DNA of 64,000 nucleotides from Caulobacter sp. CCH9-E1 (GCF_001556515.1 NZ_LSJA01000084.1:48253-112252); one strand, 5' to 3'. Shown: positions 1 through 9,865, counted from the first letter of the stretch. Made by a program: numbers and translations. Notes: generated from the sequence alone by a model not told the origin.

Positions 1-1793
1 TCCTTCAGCTGCTTGTCCAGCACGTTGGCCGGGGCGTTCATCAAGAGGTCCTGGCCCTGCTGGTTCAGCGGGAAGGCGATGACCTCGCGGATGGCCACCT
101 GGTCGGCCAACAGCATGACGATGCGGTCGATGCCGGGCGCCAGACCACCGTGCGGCGGCGCGCCGTAGCGGAACGCGTTCAGCATGCCGCCGAACTGCTC
201 CTCCACCACCTCGGGGCCGTAGCCGGCGATCTCGAAGGCCTTGAGCATGATCTCGGGCTTGTGGTTCCGGATCGCGCCCGAGCACAGCTCATAGCCGTTG
301 CAGACGATGTCGTACTGGAAGGCGCGGATGGTCAGCGGATCCTGGGTCTCCAGGGCCTCCAGACCACCCTGCGGCATCGAGAACGGGTTGTGCGAGAAGT
401 CGACCTTCTTCTCGTCCTCGTTCCACTCGAACATCGGGAAGTCGACGATCCAGCAGAACTTGAACTGGTTCTCGTCGACCAGCTTCAGCTCCGTGCCGAC
501 GCGCGTGCGGGCCAGGCCCGCGAACTTGGCGAACACGGCCGGGTCGCCGGCCACGAAGAAGGCCGCGTCGCCTGCGCCCAGACCCAGCGACTCCATCAAG
601 GCCTGGGTCGGCTCGCCCAGGTTCTTGGCGATCGGGCCGCCCCAGCCGCCCTGGTCTTCCGACCAGAAGACGTAGCCCAGGCCCGGCTGGCCTTCGCCTT
701 GGGCCCAGCTGTTCATGCGGTCGCAGAAGGCGCGGCTGCCGCCGGTCGGCGCCGGGATCGCCCACACCTGGTTCTTGGCGTCGGCGCCCAGGATCTTGGC
801 GAACAAGCCAAAGCCCCCGTCACGGAAGTGCTCCGAGACGTTCTGCATCTTGATCGGGTTGCGCAGGTCCGGCTTGTCGCTGCCGTACCAGGCCATCGAC
901 TGGGCGTAGGTCAGGCGCTCGAAGCCCTTGTGCTCGAACGTCGCGCCGAAGTCGTTGGTGAAGGTGTGGGTCTCGCTGATCGGCGAAACGCGGCGGCCAT
1001 TGCCGAACTCTTCGAACACGCCGTGCATCACCGGCTCGATCGCGGCGAACACGTCTTCCTGGGTGACGAAGCTCATCTCGACGTCGAGCTGGTAGAACTC
1101 GAGGCTGCGGTCGGCGCGCAGGTCCTCGTCGCGGAAGCACGGGGCGATCTGGAAGTAGCGGTCGAAACCCGAGACCATCAGCAGTTGCTTGAACTGCTGG
1201 GGCGCCTGCGGCAGGGCGTAGAACTTCTCCGGATGCATCCGCGAGGGCACCAGGAAGTCGCGCGCGCCTTCGGGCGAGCTGGCCGTCAGGATCGGCGTCT
1301 GGAACTCGTTGAAGCCCTGGGCGAACATGCGGTTGCGGATCGACTGGATCACGCGCGAGCGCAGGACGATGTTCTTGTGCAGCGTCTCGCGACGCAGGTC
1401 GAGATAACGGTGCTTGAGGCGGATCTCTTCCGGATAGTCCGGCTCGCCGAAGACCGGCAGCGGCAGCTCGGCGGCCTCGGACAGCACCTCGACGGCGGAA
1501 ACGCGGATCTCGATCTCGCCGGTCGGGAGGTTCGGGTTCACCACGCTGTCGTCGCGGGCGATGACTTCGCCGTCCACGCGGATCACGCTCTCGGCGCGCA
1601 GGCGCTCGACCACGTTGAAGCCCGGGGTTTCCGGGTGCAGGACCAGCTGGGTCAGACCGTAGTGGTCGCGCAGGTCGATGAAGACCAGACCGCCGTGGTC
1701 GCGCTTGCGATGGATCCAGCCCGACAGACGCACGGCCGCGCCGGTGTCGGAAGCGCGAAGAGCGCCGCAGTTATGGGTGCGATAGGCGTGCAT
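1..1793 (-). CDS. aspS: Aspartate--tRNA ligase (AspRS), 3' end outside window
   Basis: Class II aminoacyl-tRNA synthetase that charges tRNA-Asp in the cytoplasm. The protein opens with the typical [15 protein letters not shown], followed by an OB-fold anticodon-binding domain ([19 protein letters not shown]). Class II motif 2 ([10 protein letters not shown]) and motif 3 ([10 protein letters not shown] near the end) are visible, with a bacterial GAD insert between them. About 597 residues are inside the window and the reading frame is still open at base 1, so only a few C-terminal residues are missing. I use the ATG at 1793, where similarity to the family starts; an in-frame ATG at 1802 would add MTS. 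Many alphaproteobacteria lack AsnRS and use a non-discriminating AspRS with GatCAB; whether that holds here cannot be seen in this window. The gene follows tpiA on the same strand after about 140 bp. Confidence 0.95.
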   Translation of the reverse strand, partial: MHAYRTHNCGALRASDTGAAVRLSGWIHRKRDHGGLVFIDLRDHYGLTQLVLHPETPGFNVVERLRAESVIRVDGEVIARDDSVVNPNLPTGEIEIRVSAVEVLSEAAELPLPVFGEPDYPEEIRLKHRYLDLRRETLHKNIVLRSRVIQSIRNRMFAQGFNEFQTPILTASSPEGARDFLVPSRMHPEKFYALPQAPQQFKQLLMVSGFDRYFQIAPCFRDEDLRADRSLEFYQLDVEMSFVTQEDVFAAIEPVMHGVFEEFGNGRRVSPISETHTFTNDFGATFEHKGFERLTYAQSMAWYGSDKPDLRNPIKMQNVSEHFRDGGFGLFAKILGADAKNQVWAIPAPTGGSRAFCDRMNSWAQGEGQPGLGYVFWSEDQGGWGGPIAKNLGEPTQALMESLGLGAGDAAFFVAGDPAVFAKFAGLARTRVGTELKLVDENQFKFCWIVDFPMFEWNEDEKKVDFSHNPFSMPQGGLEALETQDPLTIRAFQYDIVCNGYELCSGAIRNHKPEIMLKAFEIAGYGPEVVEEQFGGMLNAFRYGAPPHGGLAPGIDRIVMLLADQVAIREVIAFPLNQQGQDLLMNAPANVLDKQLK

Positions 1794-1885
1794 CGAGGTC
1801 ATGAAAGTCTTGAATACGCGGTGATTTGCAAGGCGCGGTAAGGCGCACGTGGGCGCCGCGATGTCAAGGATTCTGGCCCAAGGCG

Positions 1886-1919
1886 CGGGACGAACCGCGC
1901 GCTTACGCGGCTCGTCCCG
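1886..1919 (-). terminator. GC-rich hairpin downstream of tpiA (terminator-like)
   Basis: A 14-bp inverted repeat with one mismatch (a G-U pair in RNA read from the minus strand) and a 6-base loop lies 15 bp past the tpiA stop codon. There is no clear U tract, so it may be a weak or Rho-assisted terminator, or a 3'-end stabiliser, between tpiA and aspS. Confidence 0.45.
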
Positions 1920-1933
1920 GCATGGCCAAGCCC

Positions 1934-2695
1934 TCAGGCGGCTTCGATGATCGCCAGAAAATCCTTGGCCTTGAGCGAAGCCCCGCCGACCAGGGCCCCA
2001 CCCACCTCGGCCGCGGCCAGGATTTCGCGGGCGTTCTCCGGCTTCACCGAGCCGCCGTAGAGGATCGGGACGCTAGCGCCCTGCTCCCCAAACAGCGCCA
2101 CCAGCTCGGCGCGAATGGCCGCGTGCATCTCGACGATGTTGTCCACGGAGGCGACGTGACCGGTGCCGATCGCCCAGATCGGCTCGTAGGCCACGCTGAA
2201 GGCTTTTCCCCGCAGGCTCGACGGCAGGGAGTTTCGGAGTTGGCCAATGACGAAGCTCACCGCCTCGCCCGCTTGCCGCTGCGCCAGGCTCTCGCCAACG
2301 CAAATGATGGGCTCGAGGCCGGCGGCGAGCGCCGCCTCGGCCTTGGCGGCCACCTGCTGACAGGCTTCGCCATGATCCGTGCGCCGCTCGGAGTGGCCGA
2401 GGATGACCATTGTCCCACCGGCGTCGCCGATCATCTCGGCCGAGATGTCGCCCGTGTGGGCGCCGCTGGCCTTGGCGTGGCAGTCCTGACCGCCGACCAG
2501 GACGGACGAGCCGGCCACGGCCTCAGCCAGACGATGCAACAGGGTGGCTGGCGGGAAGATCGCCACGCGCGCGGCGGCGGGACGCTGGTCCAGCGCCGCC
2601 GCGACGGCGCGGGCCTCGTCGAGCGCGGCCGAAAGGCCGTTCATTTTCCAGTTTCCGGCGATCAACGGCCGGGGCGTCGTGCTTGAAAGGGTCAT
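1934..2695 (-). CDS. tpiA: Triose-phosphate isomerase
   Basis: Interconverts dihydroxyacetone phosphate and glyceraldehyde-3-phosphate in glycolysis and gluconeogenesis. The 253-residue protein has the N-terminal GNWKMNG containing the catalytic lysine, the catalytic histidine in ILGHSERR, the catalytic glutamate in [12 protein letters not shown], and the phosphate-binding [10 protein letters not shown] and GALVGGASL loops. Length is normal for the family. The ATG at 2695 is chosen because similarity starts just after it; an upstream ATG at 2758 would add 21 unrelated residues. It is divergent from ppiD, with about 140 bp between the two start codons. Confidence 0.96.
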   Translation of the reverse strand: MTLSSTTPRPLIAGNWKMNGLSAALDEARAVAAALDQRPAAARVAIFPPATLLHRLAEAVAGSSVLVGGQDCHAKASGAHTGDISAEMIGDAGGTMVILGHSERRTDHGEACQQVAAKAEAALAAGLEPIICVGESLAQRQAGEAVSFVIGQLRNSLPSSLRGKAFSVAYEPIWAIGTGHVASVDNIVEMHAAIRAELVALFGEQGASVPILYGGSVKPENAREILAAAEVGGALVGGASLKAKDFLAIIEAA

Positions 2696-2744
2696 GAGCG
2701 CCTTCTTGGGGACACGCTCCCTTGGGAAGTCAAGCCCGCACCGC

Positions 2745-2774
2745 TTGCCCCCGCGCATGTGGCTCTACTATACC
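2745..2774 (+). promoter_or_regulatory. Putative promoter of ppiD-trpE
   Basis: TTGCCC (2745-2750) and TATACC (2769-2774) are separated by 18 bp, about 60 bp before the ppiD start. This is a reasonable housekeeping sigma-factor promoter in the short tpiA/ppiD divergent region. It is a prediction from pattern only. Confidence 0.4.
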
Positions 2775-2834
2775 CGCTGCTCTCGACCGCTTTGCTCGTT
2801 GCTTCAGCGGTCCGACTGGAAGGTTCTCGCCCTC

Positions 2835-4796
2835 ATGCTCGCCGGTTTCCGCTCCTTCGCCAAATCGCCCTTCGCGGTCGTGCTATTTGGCCTGCTGATC
2901 GTCAGCTTCGCCATCTTTGGCATCAGCGACGTCTTCAAGGGGCCCCGCGGCTCGGGCGTCATCGACGCCGGCTCGCGCGAGATGTCCGCCCAGGACTTCA
3001 AGCTGCGCTTCGACAACTACCGCAAGGAGATCGAGCGTCGGAACGGCGAAGCCCTGACCCCTGACCAGGCTGTCGAGCGCGGCTTGGACAAGCAGATCGT
3101 GCAGGAGCTGGCGCTGCAGGAATCGATCGCCGCCGCCATCGCCAAGATGGGCGTCGTTCCCTCGGACAAGCTGATCGCCAAGACCGTTCACGAGCAGATG
3201 AGCCAGCTGGCGCCGGGCCAGCGCCCGTTCGACCCGATCACCGGCAAGTTCGACCCGAAGCTGTACGCCGCCCTCCTGGCGCAGAACAATCTGACGCCGC
3301 AGTCCTACGAGGCCTCGCTGCGCGATGAAATCGCGCAAGGCCACTTCTTCTCGGCGATCGCCGATGGCCTCAAGGCCCCGCGCATCTACGCCGCCCTGCA
3401 AGCCGCCTATGGCCTGGAGACCCGCGACATCGCCGCCTTCGCGGTCAATCCAGCCTCGGTCGAAAAGCCCGCGCCGCCGACCGACGCGCAGCTGATCGCC
3501 TTCATGAAGGAAAACGCCGATCGTCTGACGCGTCCGGAAACCCGCGTCCTGTCGATCATGCGCGTCAGCGCCCAAGCGTTGGAGCCGACCGTGGCCATCG
3601 ATCCGGCCGCGGTCCAGAAGGCCTTCGACTTCCGCAAGGACAGCCTGGCGAAGCCCGAAACCCGCTCGCTGATCCAGATCGTCGCGCCGGACGCCAAGGC
3701 CGCCGCGACGATCTCGCAGCGCCTGGCCAAGGGCGAAGACCCCGCCACGGTCGCCAAGGCCTATGGCAAGTCGCCGGTCGCCCTGATCGACAAGCCCAAG
3801 TCCGCCCTGCCCGACCGCAAGGTCGCCGACGCGGCCTTCAGCCTGACCGCCGGCCAGGTCAGCGGTCCGATCAATGGCGAGCTGGGCGTTTCGGTCGTGA
3901 AGGTCACCAAGGTCACGCCGGGCGTGGTCGCCACGCTGGACGGCGTCCGCCCGCAGATCGAGGCCGAGGTCCGCGCGCAAGCCGCTCAGGCCAAGGCCTA
4001 CGACCAGACCCAGGCCTACCAGGATGCTCATGACGCCGGCGCCGATCTCGTCGCCGCCGCCAGCAAGGCCGGCGCGATGGTCGTGACGACCGCGCCGATC
4101 AACGCCCAGGGCGCCGACCAGATGGGTCAGCCCGTGGCGGGCCTCACGCCCGACATGATCAAGACCGCCTTTAGCCTGTCGCAAGGCGGCGAAAGCGACC
4201 TGATCGAGCTTGGCAAGGGCGAATACTACGCCGTGAAGGTCGAGAAGGTCGTGCCGGCCGCCATGCCGCCCCTGGCCGAGATCAAGCCGCAACTGACCGC
4301 CGTCTGGATGGGTCAGGAGATGGGCAAGCGCCTGAAGGCCAAGGCCGACGAGCTGGCCGCGCGCGTCAAGAAGGGCGAGTCGTTCGAGGCCGTCGCCGCC
4401 GCCGCGCAGTCCGCCATCCAGCGCGTTCCGGGCCTGTCGCGCCAGAACGCTCAGCAATTCATGAGCCTTGGTCCCGCGTTCCTCGGCGCCGCTTTCGACG
4501 CCAAGCCGAACGCGGTGTTCACCGCGCGCGCCGGCCAGCAGGGCGAGGCCTATGTCGTCGCCAAGCTGGAAGCCGTTCGCGCCGCGCCGACCAACGACGT
4601 CGCCCGCTACGCCGTGCTCGCCCAGGCCCAGGCCGCCAACGGCCTGATGCGCGACCTTGGCGAAGCCTCGCGCGCGGCCGCCAAGGCGCAGCTGAAGACC
4701 AAGACCAACCTGACCCTGGCGCGCCAGGCCATCGGCGTCGACACCGACGCCCTGGCCAAGGCGGAAGCCGCAAAGGGCGGAAAGAAAGCCGAGTAA
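2835..4796 (+). CDS. ppiD: Membrane-anchored periplasmic peptidyl-prolyl isomerase (PpiD/SurA-type)
   Basis: Predicted periplasmic folding factor of 653 residues, held in the inner membrane by one N-terminal segment (residues about 11-33, with AVVLFGLLIVSFAIFGISDV). It continues with a SurA-N-like domain, a parvulin rotamase domain in the middle (residues about 230-330) and a long helical C-terminal part. The architecture matches PpiD, which assists folding of outer-membrane proteins emerging from the translocon. I chose the ATG at 2835 because the membrane anchor begins right after it; longer versions add unrelated sequence. Its stop overlaps the trpE start by one base (TAATG), so the two are likely cotranscribed. 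The parvulin motif is less sharp than in SurA, so isomerase activity is not certain. Confidence 0.88.
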   Translation: MLAGFRSFAKSPFAVVLFGLLIVSFAIFGISDVFKGPRGSGVIDAGSREMSAQDFKLRFDNYRKEIERRNGEALTPDQAVERGLDKQIVQELALQESIAAAIAKMGVVPSDKLIAKTVHEQMSQLAPGQRPFDPITGKFDPKLYAALLAQNNLTPQSYEASLRDEIAQGHFFSAIADGLKAPRIYAALQAAYGLETRDIAAFAVNPASVEKPAPPTDAQLIAFMKENADRLTRPETRVLSIMRVSAQALEPTVAIDPAAVQKAFDFRKDSLAKPETRSLIQIVAPDAKAAATISQRLAKGEDPATVAKAYGKSPVALIDKPKSALPDRKVADAAFSLTAGQVSGPINGELGVSVVKVTKVTPGVVATLDGVRPQIEAEVRAQAAQAKAYDQTQAYQDAHDAGADLVAAASKAGAMVVTTAPINAQGADQMGQPVAGLTPDMIKTAFSLSQGGESDLIELGKGEYYAVKVEKVVPAAMPPLAEIKPQLTAVWMGQEMGKRLKAKADELAARVKKGESFEAVAAAAQSAIQRVPGLSRQNAQQFMSLGPAFLGAAFDAKPNAVFTARAGQQGEAYVVAKLEAVRAAPTNDVARYAVLAQAQAANGLMRDLGEASRAAAKAQLKTKTNLTLARQAIGVDTDALAKAEAAKGGKKAE

Positions 4797-6331
4797 TGAG
4801 CCTGGAACCCGCCTTCGACGCCTTTTCGGAAGCTTATGACTCCGGGCGGCGGCAGGTTGTCTGGACGCGTCTGATCGACGATCTGGAGACGCCGGTCTCG
4901 GCCTATCTGAAGATCGCCCAGACGCGTCCCTACAGCTTCCTGTTCGAAAGCGTCGAGGGCGGCGCCTGGCGCGGTCGCTATTCGATCGTGACCATGAACC
5001 CGGACCTCGTCTGGCGCTGCCGCGGCGACCAGGCCGAGATCGCCGAGGGCGCCGACATCGCCGCGGGCCGCTACACGCTCCAGCCGGGCGGCGCGCTGGA
5101 CAGCCTGCGCGACCTGGTCGCCCAATCGCGCATGGAGCTGCCCAAGGGTCTGCCGCCCATGGCCGCCGGCGTGTTCGGCGCGCTAGGCTATGATCTGGTG
5201 CGCCTGGTCGAGCGCCTGCCGGACATCAATGAGGACACGCTGGGCCTGCCGGACGGGATCATGACCCGCCCGCAGATCGTGGCGATCTTCGACGCCATCG
5301 CTCAGGAGATCATCCTGACCACGGCCGTGCGCCCCAAGAGCGGCGTCTCGGCCAAGGAGGCCTACGAGGCGGCCCGCTCGCGGATCGAGACCGTGATGGC
5401 CGATCTTCAACGTCCGCTCGCCCACGACGCGCCGCGCGCGCCGCGCGGTCCGATGGAGTTCACCACGCCGGTCAGCCGCGCCGACTATCACCAGGTGGTG
5501 GCCAAGGCGAAGGACTACATCGCCGCCGGCGACATCTTCCAGGTCGTGGCCAGCCATCGCTTCCGCGCGCCCTTCGACCTGCCGCCGTTCGCCCTCTATC
5601 GCTCGCTGCGGCGGACCAATCCCTCGCCGTTCCTGTTCTTCCTGAACCTGGACGGTTTCAATCTCGTTGGCTCCAGCCCCGAGATCCTGGTCCGCCTGCG
5701 CGACGGCAAGATCACCATCCGTCCCATCGCCGGCACCCGTCCGCGTGGCGCCACGCCAGAGCAGGACGCCGCCCTGGAGGCCGAGCTGCTGGCCGATCCC
5801 AAGGAGCGCGCCGAGCACCTGATGCTGCTGGACCTGGGCCGTAACGACGTCGGCCGGGTGGCGATGCTGAACCACCACGGTCGCAACGCTCCTGCCGAAC
5901 GCGCCAAGGGCCCGAACGTCCGCGTGACCGAGAGCTTCAAGATCGAGCGCTACAGCCACGTGATGCATATCGTCTCGAACGTCGAGGGCACGGCGCCCGA
6001 AGGCGTCGATCCCGTCGACGTGCTGATGGCCGCCCTGCCCGCCGGCACGCTCTCGGGCGCGCCCAAGGTGCGGGCCATGGAGATCATCGACGAACTGGAA
6101 GTCGAAAAGCGCGGCATCGGCTATGCCGGCGCCGTTGGCTATTTCGGCGCGGACGGCTCGGTCGACACCTGCATCGTGCTGCGCACGGCGCTGGTCAAGG
6201 ACGGCATGATGTACGTCCAGGCCGGTGGCGGCATCGTCGCCGACAGCGATCCCGACGGCGAATACGACGAGACCCTGCACAAGTCCCGCGCCCTCAAGCG
6301 CGCGGCCGAGGAAGCCTGGCGATTCAGCTGA
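4796..6331 (+). CDS. trpE: Anthranilate synthase component I
   Basis: Converts chorismate plus ammonia, delivered by TrpG, to anthranilate, the first committed step of tryptophan synthesis. The 511-residue protein shows the chorismate-binding family signatures: FLFFLNLDGFNLVGSSPE, IRPIAGTRPRG, LLDLGRNDVGRV, the SHVMHIVSNVEG segment, TLSGAPKVRAMEII and the C-terminal GGGIVADSDPDGEYDET. The N-terminal half carries the feedback region (SFLFESVEGG, where the LLES-like motif is expected). It is a stand-alone subunit, not fused to TrpG. It is coupled to ppiD by TAATG and separated from trpG by a small antisense ORF. Confidence 0.97.
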   Translation: MSLEPAFDAFSEAYDSGRRQVVWTRLIDDLETPVSAYLKIAQTRPYSFLFESVEGGAWRGRYSIVTMNPDLVWRCRGDQAEIAEGADIAAGRYTLQPGGALDSLRDLVAQSRMELPKGLPPMAAGVFGALGYDLVRLVERLPDINEDTLGLPDGIMTRPQIVAIFDAIAQEIILTTAVRPKSGVSAKEAYEAARSRIETVMADLQRPLAHDAPRAPRGPMEFTTPVSRADYHQVVAKAKDYIAAGDIFQVVASHRFRAPFDLPPFALYRSLRRTNPSPFLFFLNLDGFNLVGSSPEILVRLRDGKITIRPIAGTRPRGATPEQDAALEAELLADPKERAEHLMLLDLGRNDVGRVAMLNHHGRNAPAERAKGPNVRVTESFKIERYSHVMHIVSNVEGTAPEGVDPVDVLMAALPAGTLSGAPKVRAMEIIDELEVEKRGIGYAGAVGYFGADGSVDTCIVLRTALVKDGMMYVQAGGGIVADSDPDGEYDETLHKSRALKRAAEEAWRFS

Positions 6332-6357
6332 GCCTTAGGGCTGCTCGAACCCCGGAC

Positions 6358-6573
6358 CTAGGGACCGCCTAGCCGATCCTCGGGAAGGTGCTGAGTGACC
6401 ACCGGCGGCGCCAGCACCATCACCGTGGCGAAGCTGATCGCGCAGAACGCGGCGAAGGCCGCCGCGGCCAGCACCGGCGCCAGCTTCTGGACGCGCGTTT
6501 TGGGCCGCAGCAGAGCGCGGACATAGGCGACAGCGACAGGGTCCAGGGCGGAATCACGCGGGTTCATCCTCAT
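6358..6573 (-). CDS. Small single-pass membrane protein, function unknown
   Basis: A 71-codon ORF on the strand opposite the trp genes, filling most of the trpE-trpG gap. The product has a basic N-terminal half (residues 1-30, with RALLRPKTRVQK), one strong hydrophobic segment (about 32-56) and a short tail. This topology, and the fact that it fits neatly between two genes without overlapping them, argue for a real gene; I recognise no family. Starts are possible at 6573 or at the ATG at 6567. It could also be chance coding potential in high-GC DNA. Confidence 0.5.
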   Translation of the reverse strand: MRMNPRDSALDPVAVAYVRALLRPKTRVQKLAPVLAAAAFAAFCAISFATVMVLAPPVVTQHLPEDRLGGP

Positions 6574-6682
6574 ATGATGCTCAAGACCGCGTCCGCTGTA
6601 ACCGTAACTGAAAGCCGCAGGCGAAATTGGCGCTACACAATGGCTTCGCTCAGGCTAGAACCGACCTCCGAAAGGCGGCGTC

Positions 6683-7279
6683 ATGATCCTCGTCATCGAT
6701 AACTACGACAGCTTCACCTACAACCTCGTCCACTATCTGAACGAGCTGGGCGCGGAGACCGAGGTTTTCCGCAACGACGCCCTGACGGTGCAGGAGGCCC
6801 TGGGCCTGAAGCCCGCCGCCGTGCTGCTGTCGCCGGGGCCCAAGGCGCCGGATCAGGCCGGCATCTGCCTGCCGCTGCTGCGCGGCGCGCCGGAGGACCT
6901 GCCGATCCTCGGGGTTTGCCTCGGCCACCAGGCCATTGGTCAGGCGTACGGCGGCGAGGTGATCCGCGCCAAGCAGGTCATGCACGGCAAGGTCAGCAAG
7001 GTCCGCCACAACGACAAGGGCATCTTCAAGGGCCTGCCCAACCCGTTCACCGCCACGCGCTATCACAGCCTGGCGGTCCGCAAGGAAGACCTGCCGCCCG
7101 AGCTGGAGGTCACCGCCTGGACCGACGACGGCGAGATCATGGGCGTGCAACACAAGACGCGGCCGGTGTTCGGCGTCCAATTCCACCCCGAATCCATCGC
7201 CACCGAAGGCGGCCATCAGATGCTGGCCAACTTCATGGACCTGGCGGGCGTGAAGCGCGACACGGCGGTCTGGGTCTAG
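6683..7279 (+). CDS. trpG: Anthranilate synthase component II (glutamine amidotransferase)
   Basis: Class I glutamine amidotransferase that releases ammonia for TrpE. The 198-residue protein has [14 protein letters not shown] at the N-terminus, the oxyanion region LLSPGPKAP, the nucleophile cysteine in [11 protein letters not shown] and the His/Glu pair in [14 protein letters not shown]. It heads trpG-trpD-trpC, with 10 bp to trpD. An octamer GCTAGAAC at 6654-6661 matches the -10 element known for Caulobacter housekeeping promoters (GCTANAWC), though I see no well-spaced -35. If used, the leader would be about 15 nt, too short for a leader peptide attenuator. A GAAAGGCGG stretch serves as ribosome binding site. 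Confidence 0.96.
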   Translation: MILVIDNYDSFTYNLVHYLNELGAETEVFRNDALTVQEALGLKPAAVLLSPGPKAPDQAGICLPLLRGAPEDLPILGVCLGHQAIGQAYGGEVIRAKQVMHGKVSKVRHNDKGIFKGLPNPFTATRYHSLAVRKEDLPPELEVTAWTDDGEIMGVQHKTRPVFGVQFHPESIATEGGHQMLANFMDLAGVKRDTAVWV

Positions 7280-7289
7280 GGCCGCCGCC

Positions 7290-8315
7290 ATGTCCGACGC
7301 TTTCAAGCCCCTGCTGGCCAAGCTGGCCGATGGTCAGACGCTGGGCGACGAGGACGCCGAGGTGTTCTTCGCCGCCTGCCTGCGCGGCGAGCCGACCCCG
7401 GCCCAGGTCGCCGCCGCCGTGACCGCCATGCGCCTGCGCGGCGAGACTGTTGGAGAAATCGCGGCTTGCGCCCGCGCCATGCGCCGCGCGGCCGTGCACC
7501 TTGATCACCCGTACGAGGTGATCGACGTCTGCGGCACCGGCGGAGACGGCCTCCACACCTTGAACATCTCGACGGCCGTGGGTTTCGTCGCCGCCGGCGG
7601 CGGCCTGAAGGTCGCCAAGCACGGCAACCGCGCCATCACCTCCAAGTCCGGCACCGCCGACGTGCTGACCGCCCTGGGCGTCAACATCGACGCCACGCGC
7701 GCGCAGCAGCGCCGGGCGCTGGACGAGGCGGGCATCTGCTTCCTGTTCGCCCAGGCCCACCACGGCGCCATGCGGCACGTTTCGCCGATCCGCCAGGAGC
7801 TGGGCTTCCGCACCATCTTCAACCTCTTGGGCCCGCTGACCAATCCGGCCGGCGCCAAGCGGCAGGTGGTCGGCGTCTCGGCGCCGCGCTTCGTCGAACC
7901 GATCGCCAAGGCGCTGGGCGCCCTGGGGGCCGAGCGCGCCTGGTCGGTGCATGGCTCGGGCCTGGACGAGCTGACGACCACGGGCGAGACCGAGGTCGCC
8001 GAGTGGCGCGATGGTCGCATGCATCTCTTCACGATCACGCCGGAAGCCGTCGGCCTGCCGCGCGCGGCGCTGTCGGACATCACCGGCGGCGATCCGGCCT
8101 TCAACGCCGCCGCCCTGACCCGGCTATTCGACGGCGAGAAGGGCCCTTACCGCGACATCGTGCTGCTGAACGCCGCGGCCGCCTTCCTGGTCGCCGACAA
8201 GGTCGAGACCCTGGTCGAGGGCATCGAGCTGGCCGCCGACGTCATCGACGAGGGCCGCGCCCGCGCCGCCCTGGACGGCCTGGTGGCCGCTACAAACACG
8301 GAAGTCCCCGCGTGA
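7290..8315 (+). CDS. trpD: Anthranilate phosphoribosyltransferase
   Basis: Transfers phosphoribosyl from PRPP to anthranilate, the second step of tryptophan synthesis. The 341-residue protein has the glycosyltransferase family 3 signatures: the PRPP loop DVCGTGGDG near residues 77-85, [28 protein letters not shown] and [11 protein letters not shown]. Length is typical. The final TGA is shared with the GTG start of trpC (overlap 8312-8315), giving tight translational coupling. Confidence 0.97.
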   Translation: MSDAFKPLLAKLADGQTLGDEDAEVFFAACLRGEPTPAQVAAAVTAMRLRGETVGEIAACARAMRRAAVHLDHPYEVIDVCGTGGDGLHTLNISTAVGFVAAGGGLKVAKHGNRAITSKSGTADVLTALGVNIDATRAQQRRALDEAGICFLFAQAHHGAMRHVSPIRQELGFRTIFNLLGPLTNPAGAKRQVVGVSAPRFVEPIAKALGALGAERAWSVHGSGLDELTTTGETEVAEWRDGRMHLFTITPEAVGLPRAALSDITGGDPAFNAAALTRLFDGEKGPYRDIVLLNAAAAFLVADKVETLVEGIELAADVIDEGRARAALDGLVAATNTEVPA

Positions 8316-9100
8316 CCGATATCCTGGCCAAGATCGCCGCCTACAAGCGCGAGGACGTCGCCGGCCGCAAGGCGGCGCGCTCGCAAGCCGATGTCGACGC
8401 CGCCGCCAAGGCCGCTTCCGCGCCGCGCGGCTTCAAGGCGGCGCTGGAAGCCAAGCACGCGCCCGGCAAGCTGTCGCTGATCGCCGAGATCAAGAAGGCC
8501 TCGCCGTCCAAGGGCCTGATCCGCGAGGATTTCGATCCGCCGCTCCTGGCCACGGCCTATGAGTCTGGCGGCGCGGCCTGTCTGTCGGTGCTGACCGATG
8601 GTCCCAGCTTCCAGGGCGCGGACGAATACCTGGTGGCCGCCCACGCGGCGACCGGCCTGCCCTGCATCCGCAAGGATTTCCTGGTGGACCCCTGGCAGGT
8701 CGCCGAAAGCCGCGCCCTCGGCGCCGACGCGATCCTGGTGATCCTGGCGATGATCGACAACGTCCTGGCGGGCGAGCTGATGTCGGAAGCCAAGCGCCTG
8801 GGCATGGACGCCCTGGTCGAGGTCCACGACGAGGCCGAGATGGCCCGCGCCGGCGCGCTGGGCTCGGATCTGGTCGGGATCAACAACCGCGACTTGAAGA
8901 GCTTCGTCGTCGACTTGGCCGTCACCGAACGCCTGTCGGCCCAGGCGCCGAAAGACGCGCTGCTGGTCACCGAGAGCGGCGTCTTCACCCATGCCGACGT
9001 CGTGCGGATGGAGGCCACCGGCGCCAAGGCCATGCTGGTCGGCGAAAGCCTCATGCGACACCCTGACGTTACGGCCGCCACGCGAACCCTGATAGGCTGA
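8312..9100 (+). CDS. trpC: Indole-3-glycerol phosphate synthase
   Basis: TIM-barrel enzyme that closes the indole ring from carboxyphenylamino-deoxyribulose phosphate. The 262-residue protein has [14 protein letters not shown] (catalytic lysine and glutamate region), [44 protein letters not shown] and [10 protein letters not shown], in the family order. It begins with GTG at 8312 inside the trpD stop (GTGA); this start gives [13 protein letters not shown], the usual IGPS N-terminus. It is not fused to TrpF, and trpF/trpB/trpA are not in the window. Confidence 0.97.
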   Translation: MTDILAKIAAYKREDVAGRKAARSQADVDAAAKAASAPRGFKAALEAKHAPGKLSLIAEIKKASPSKGLIREDFDPPLLATAYESGGAACLSVLTDGPSFQGADEYLVAAHAATGLPCIRKDFLVDPWQVAESRALGADAILVILAMIDNVLAGELMSEAKRLGMDALVEVHDEAEMARAGALGSDLVGINNRDLKSFVVDLAVTERLSAQAPKDALLVTESGVFTHADVVRMEATGAKAMLVGESLMRHPDVTAATRTLIG

Positions 9101-9138
9101 GCTTGAGCTCAACCTCGGCTCGGCCCGGAAAAGACCGC

Positions 9139-9744
9139 ATGAACTGGCTCGCCCGCGTGGTGAAATGGGCTCTCTCGGCGCATTTCAAGCTCCGCGGCTG
9201 GCGTATCGAAGGCGCGCCGCCGGAGACGCGGAAGTTCGTCATCATCGCCGCCCCGCACACCAGCAACTGGGACTTCGTCTACTTCGTCGGCGCGGCGGAC
9301 GCGCTGAATCTGAAGCTGAGCTTCATCGGCAAGGCGACGCTGTTCAAGCCGCCGTTCGACCAGATGATGCGCGATCTGGGCGGCATCCCGCTGGATCGCG
9401 AGCGCTCCAAGGACATGGTCAAGGCCATGGTCGAGGAGTTCGCGCGCCGCGACGAATTCATGCTGACGATCGCGCCCGAGGGCACGCGCGGCAAGGCGCG
9501 CGAGTGGAAGACCGGCTTCTACCACATCGCCCAGGGCGCGGGCGTGCCGATGGTGCTGGGCATGATGGACTATCGCCGCAAGGTCGTGGGCTTGGGTCCG
9601 GCGATCTATCCGACGGGGGACTACCACGGCGACATGCGGCGGATCATGAGCTTCTACGAGAACTGCACGCCCAAGTTCCCAGAGCTTGCGACGCGCTTCG
9701 AAGACCTGGTTGATTCGGCCGCGACGCCGCCTCAAGACCGCTGA
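9139..9744 (+). CDS. Lysophospholipid acyltransferase family protein (PlsC-like)
   Basis: Probably transfers an acyl group to a lysophosphatidate-like acceptor at the inner membrane. The 201-residue protein has the HX4D acyltransferase motif in HTSNWD, the FKPPFDQMMRDLGGIPLDR block and the EGTRGK motif. Its short form with HTSNWDF resembles a divergent 1-acyl-sn-glycerol-3-phosphate acyltransferase subgroup, so the precise substrate is uncertain. I chose the ATG at 9139, which has a GGAAAAG ribosome binding site 6 bp upstream; a TTG at 9103 is possible. It sits 38 bp after trpC and may be read through from the trp operon. Confidence 0.85.
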   Translation: MNWLARVVKWALSAHFKLRGWRIEGAPPETRKFVIIAAPHTSNWDFVYFVGAADALNLKLSFIGKATLFKPPFDQMMRDLGGIPLDRERSKDMVKAMVEEFARRDEFMLTIAPEGTRGKAREWKTGFYHIAQGAGVPMVLGMMDYRRKVVGLGPAIYPTGDYHGDMRRIMSFYENCTPKFPELATRFEDLVDSAATPPQDR

Positions 9745-9790
9745 GAAACCCCGCAATTCCTGGCCTGAACACAGGGGGAACAGCGTCAAC

Positions 9791-9817
9791 TTGACATTAA
9801 GGAAGAACGCCTAGAGA
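9791..9817 (+). promoter_or_regulatory. lexA promoter
   Basis: TTGACA (9791-9796) is a perfect -35 hexamer, followed 12-14 bp later by CCTAGAGA (9810-9817), a partial match to the Caulobacter GCTANAWC -10 element. The LexA box lies on top of this -10 region, which is what autorepression requires. Confidence 0.55.
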
Positions 9818-9819
9818 AC
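9805..9819 (+). promoter_or_regulatory. LexA operator (SOS box) of lexA
   Basis: GAAC-N7-GAAC, i.e. GTTC-N7-GTTC on the other strand, is the exact alphaproteobacterial SOS box. It overlaps the predicted lexA -10 element and lies about 50 bp before the lexA start codon. Direct autoregulation of lexA by this box type is established for this bacterial group. Confidence 0.9.
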
Positions 9820-9865
9820 ATCTTCCAAGGTTTGCGGTTTGTTCCGCGCTCCAGCCGAGGTCGAC

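Noticed and set aside
150..1841. 563-codon frame opposite aspS
   Set aside because: Antisense to a full aspartyl-tRNA synthetase with all class II motifs; no independent evidence of coding.
2883..4457. 524-codon frame opposite ppiD
   Set aside because: Antisense shadow of a well-supported gene; composition rich in Gly/Asp/Arg/Leu with no recognisable motif.
6574..6682. Possible tryptophan attenuator or leader peptide before trpG
   Set aside because: No run of Trp codons and no alternative hairpins followed by a T tract; the likely -10 leaves a leader of only about 15 nt.
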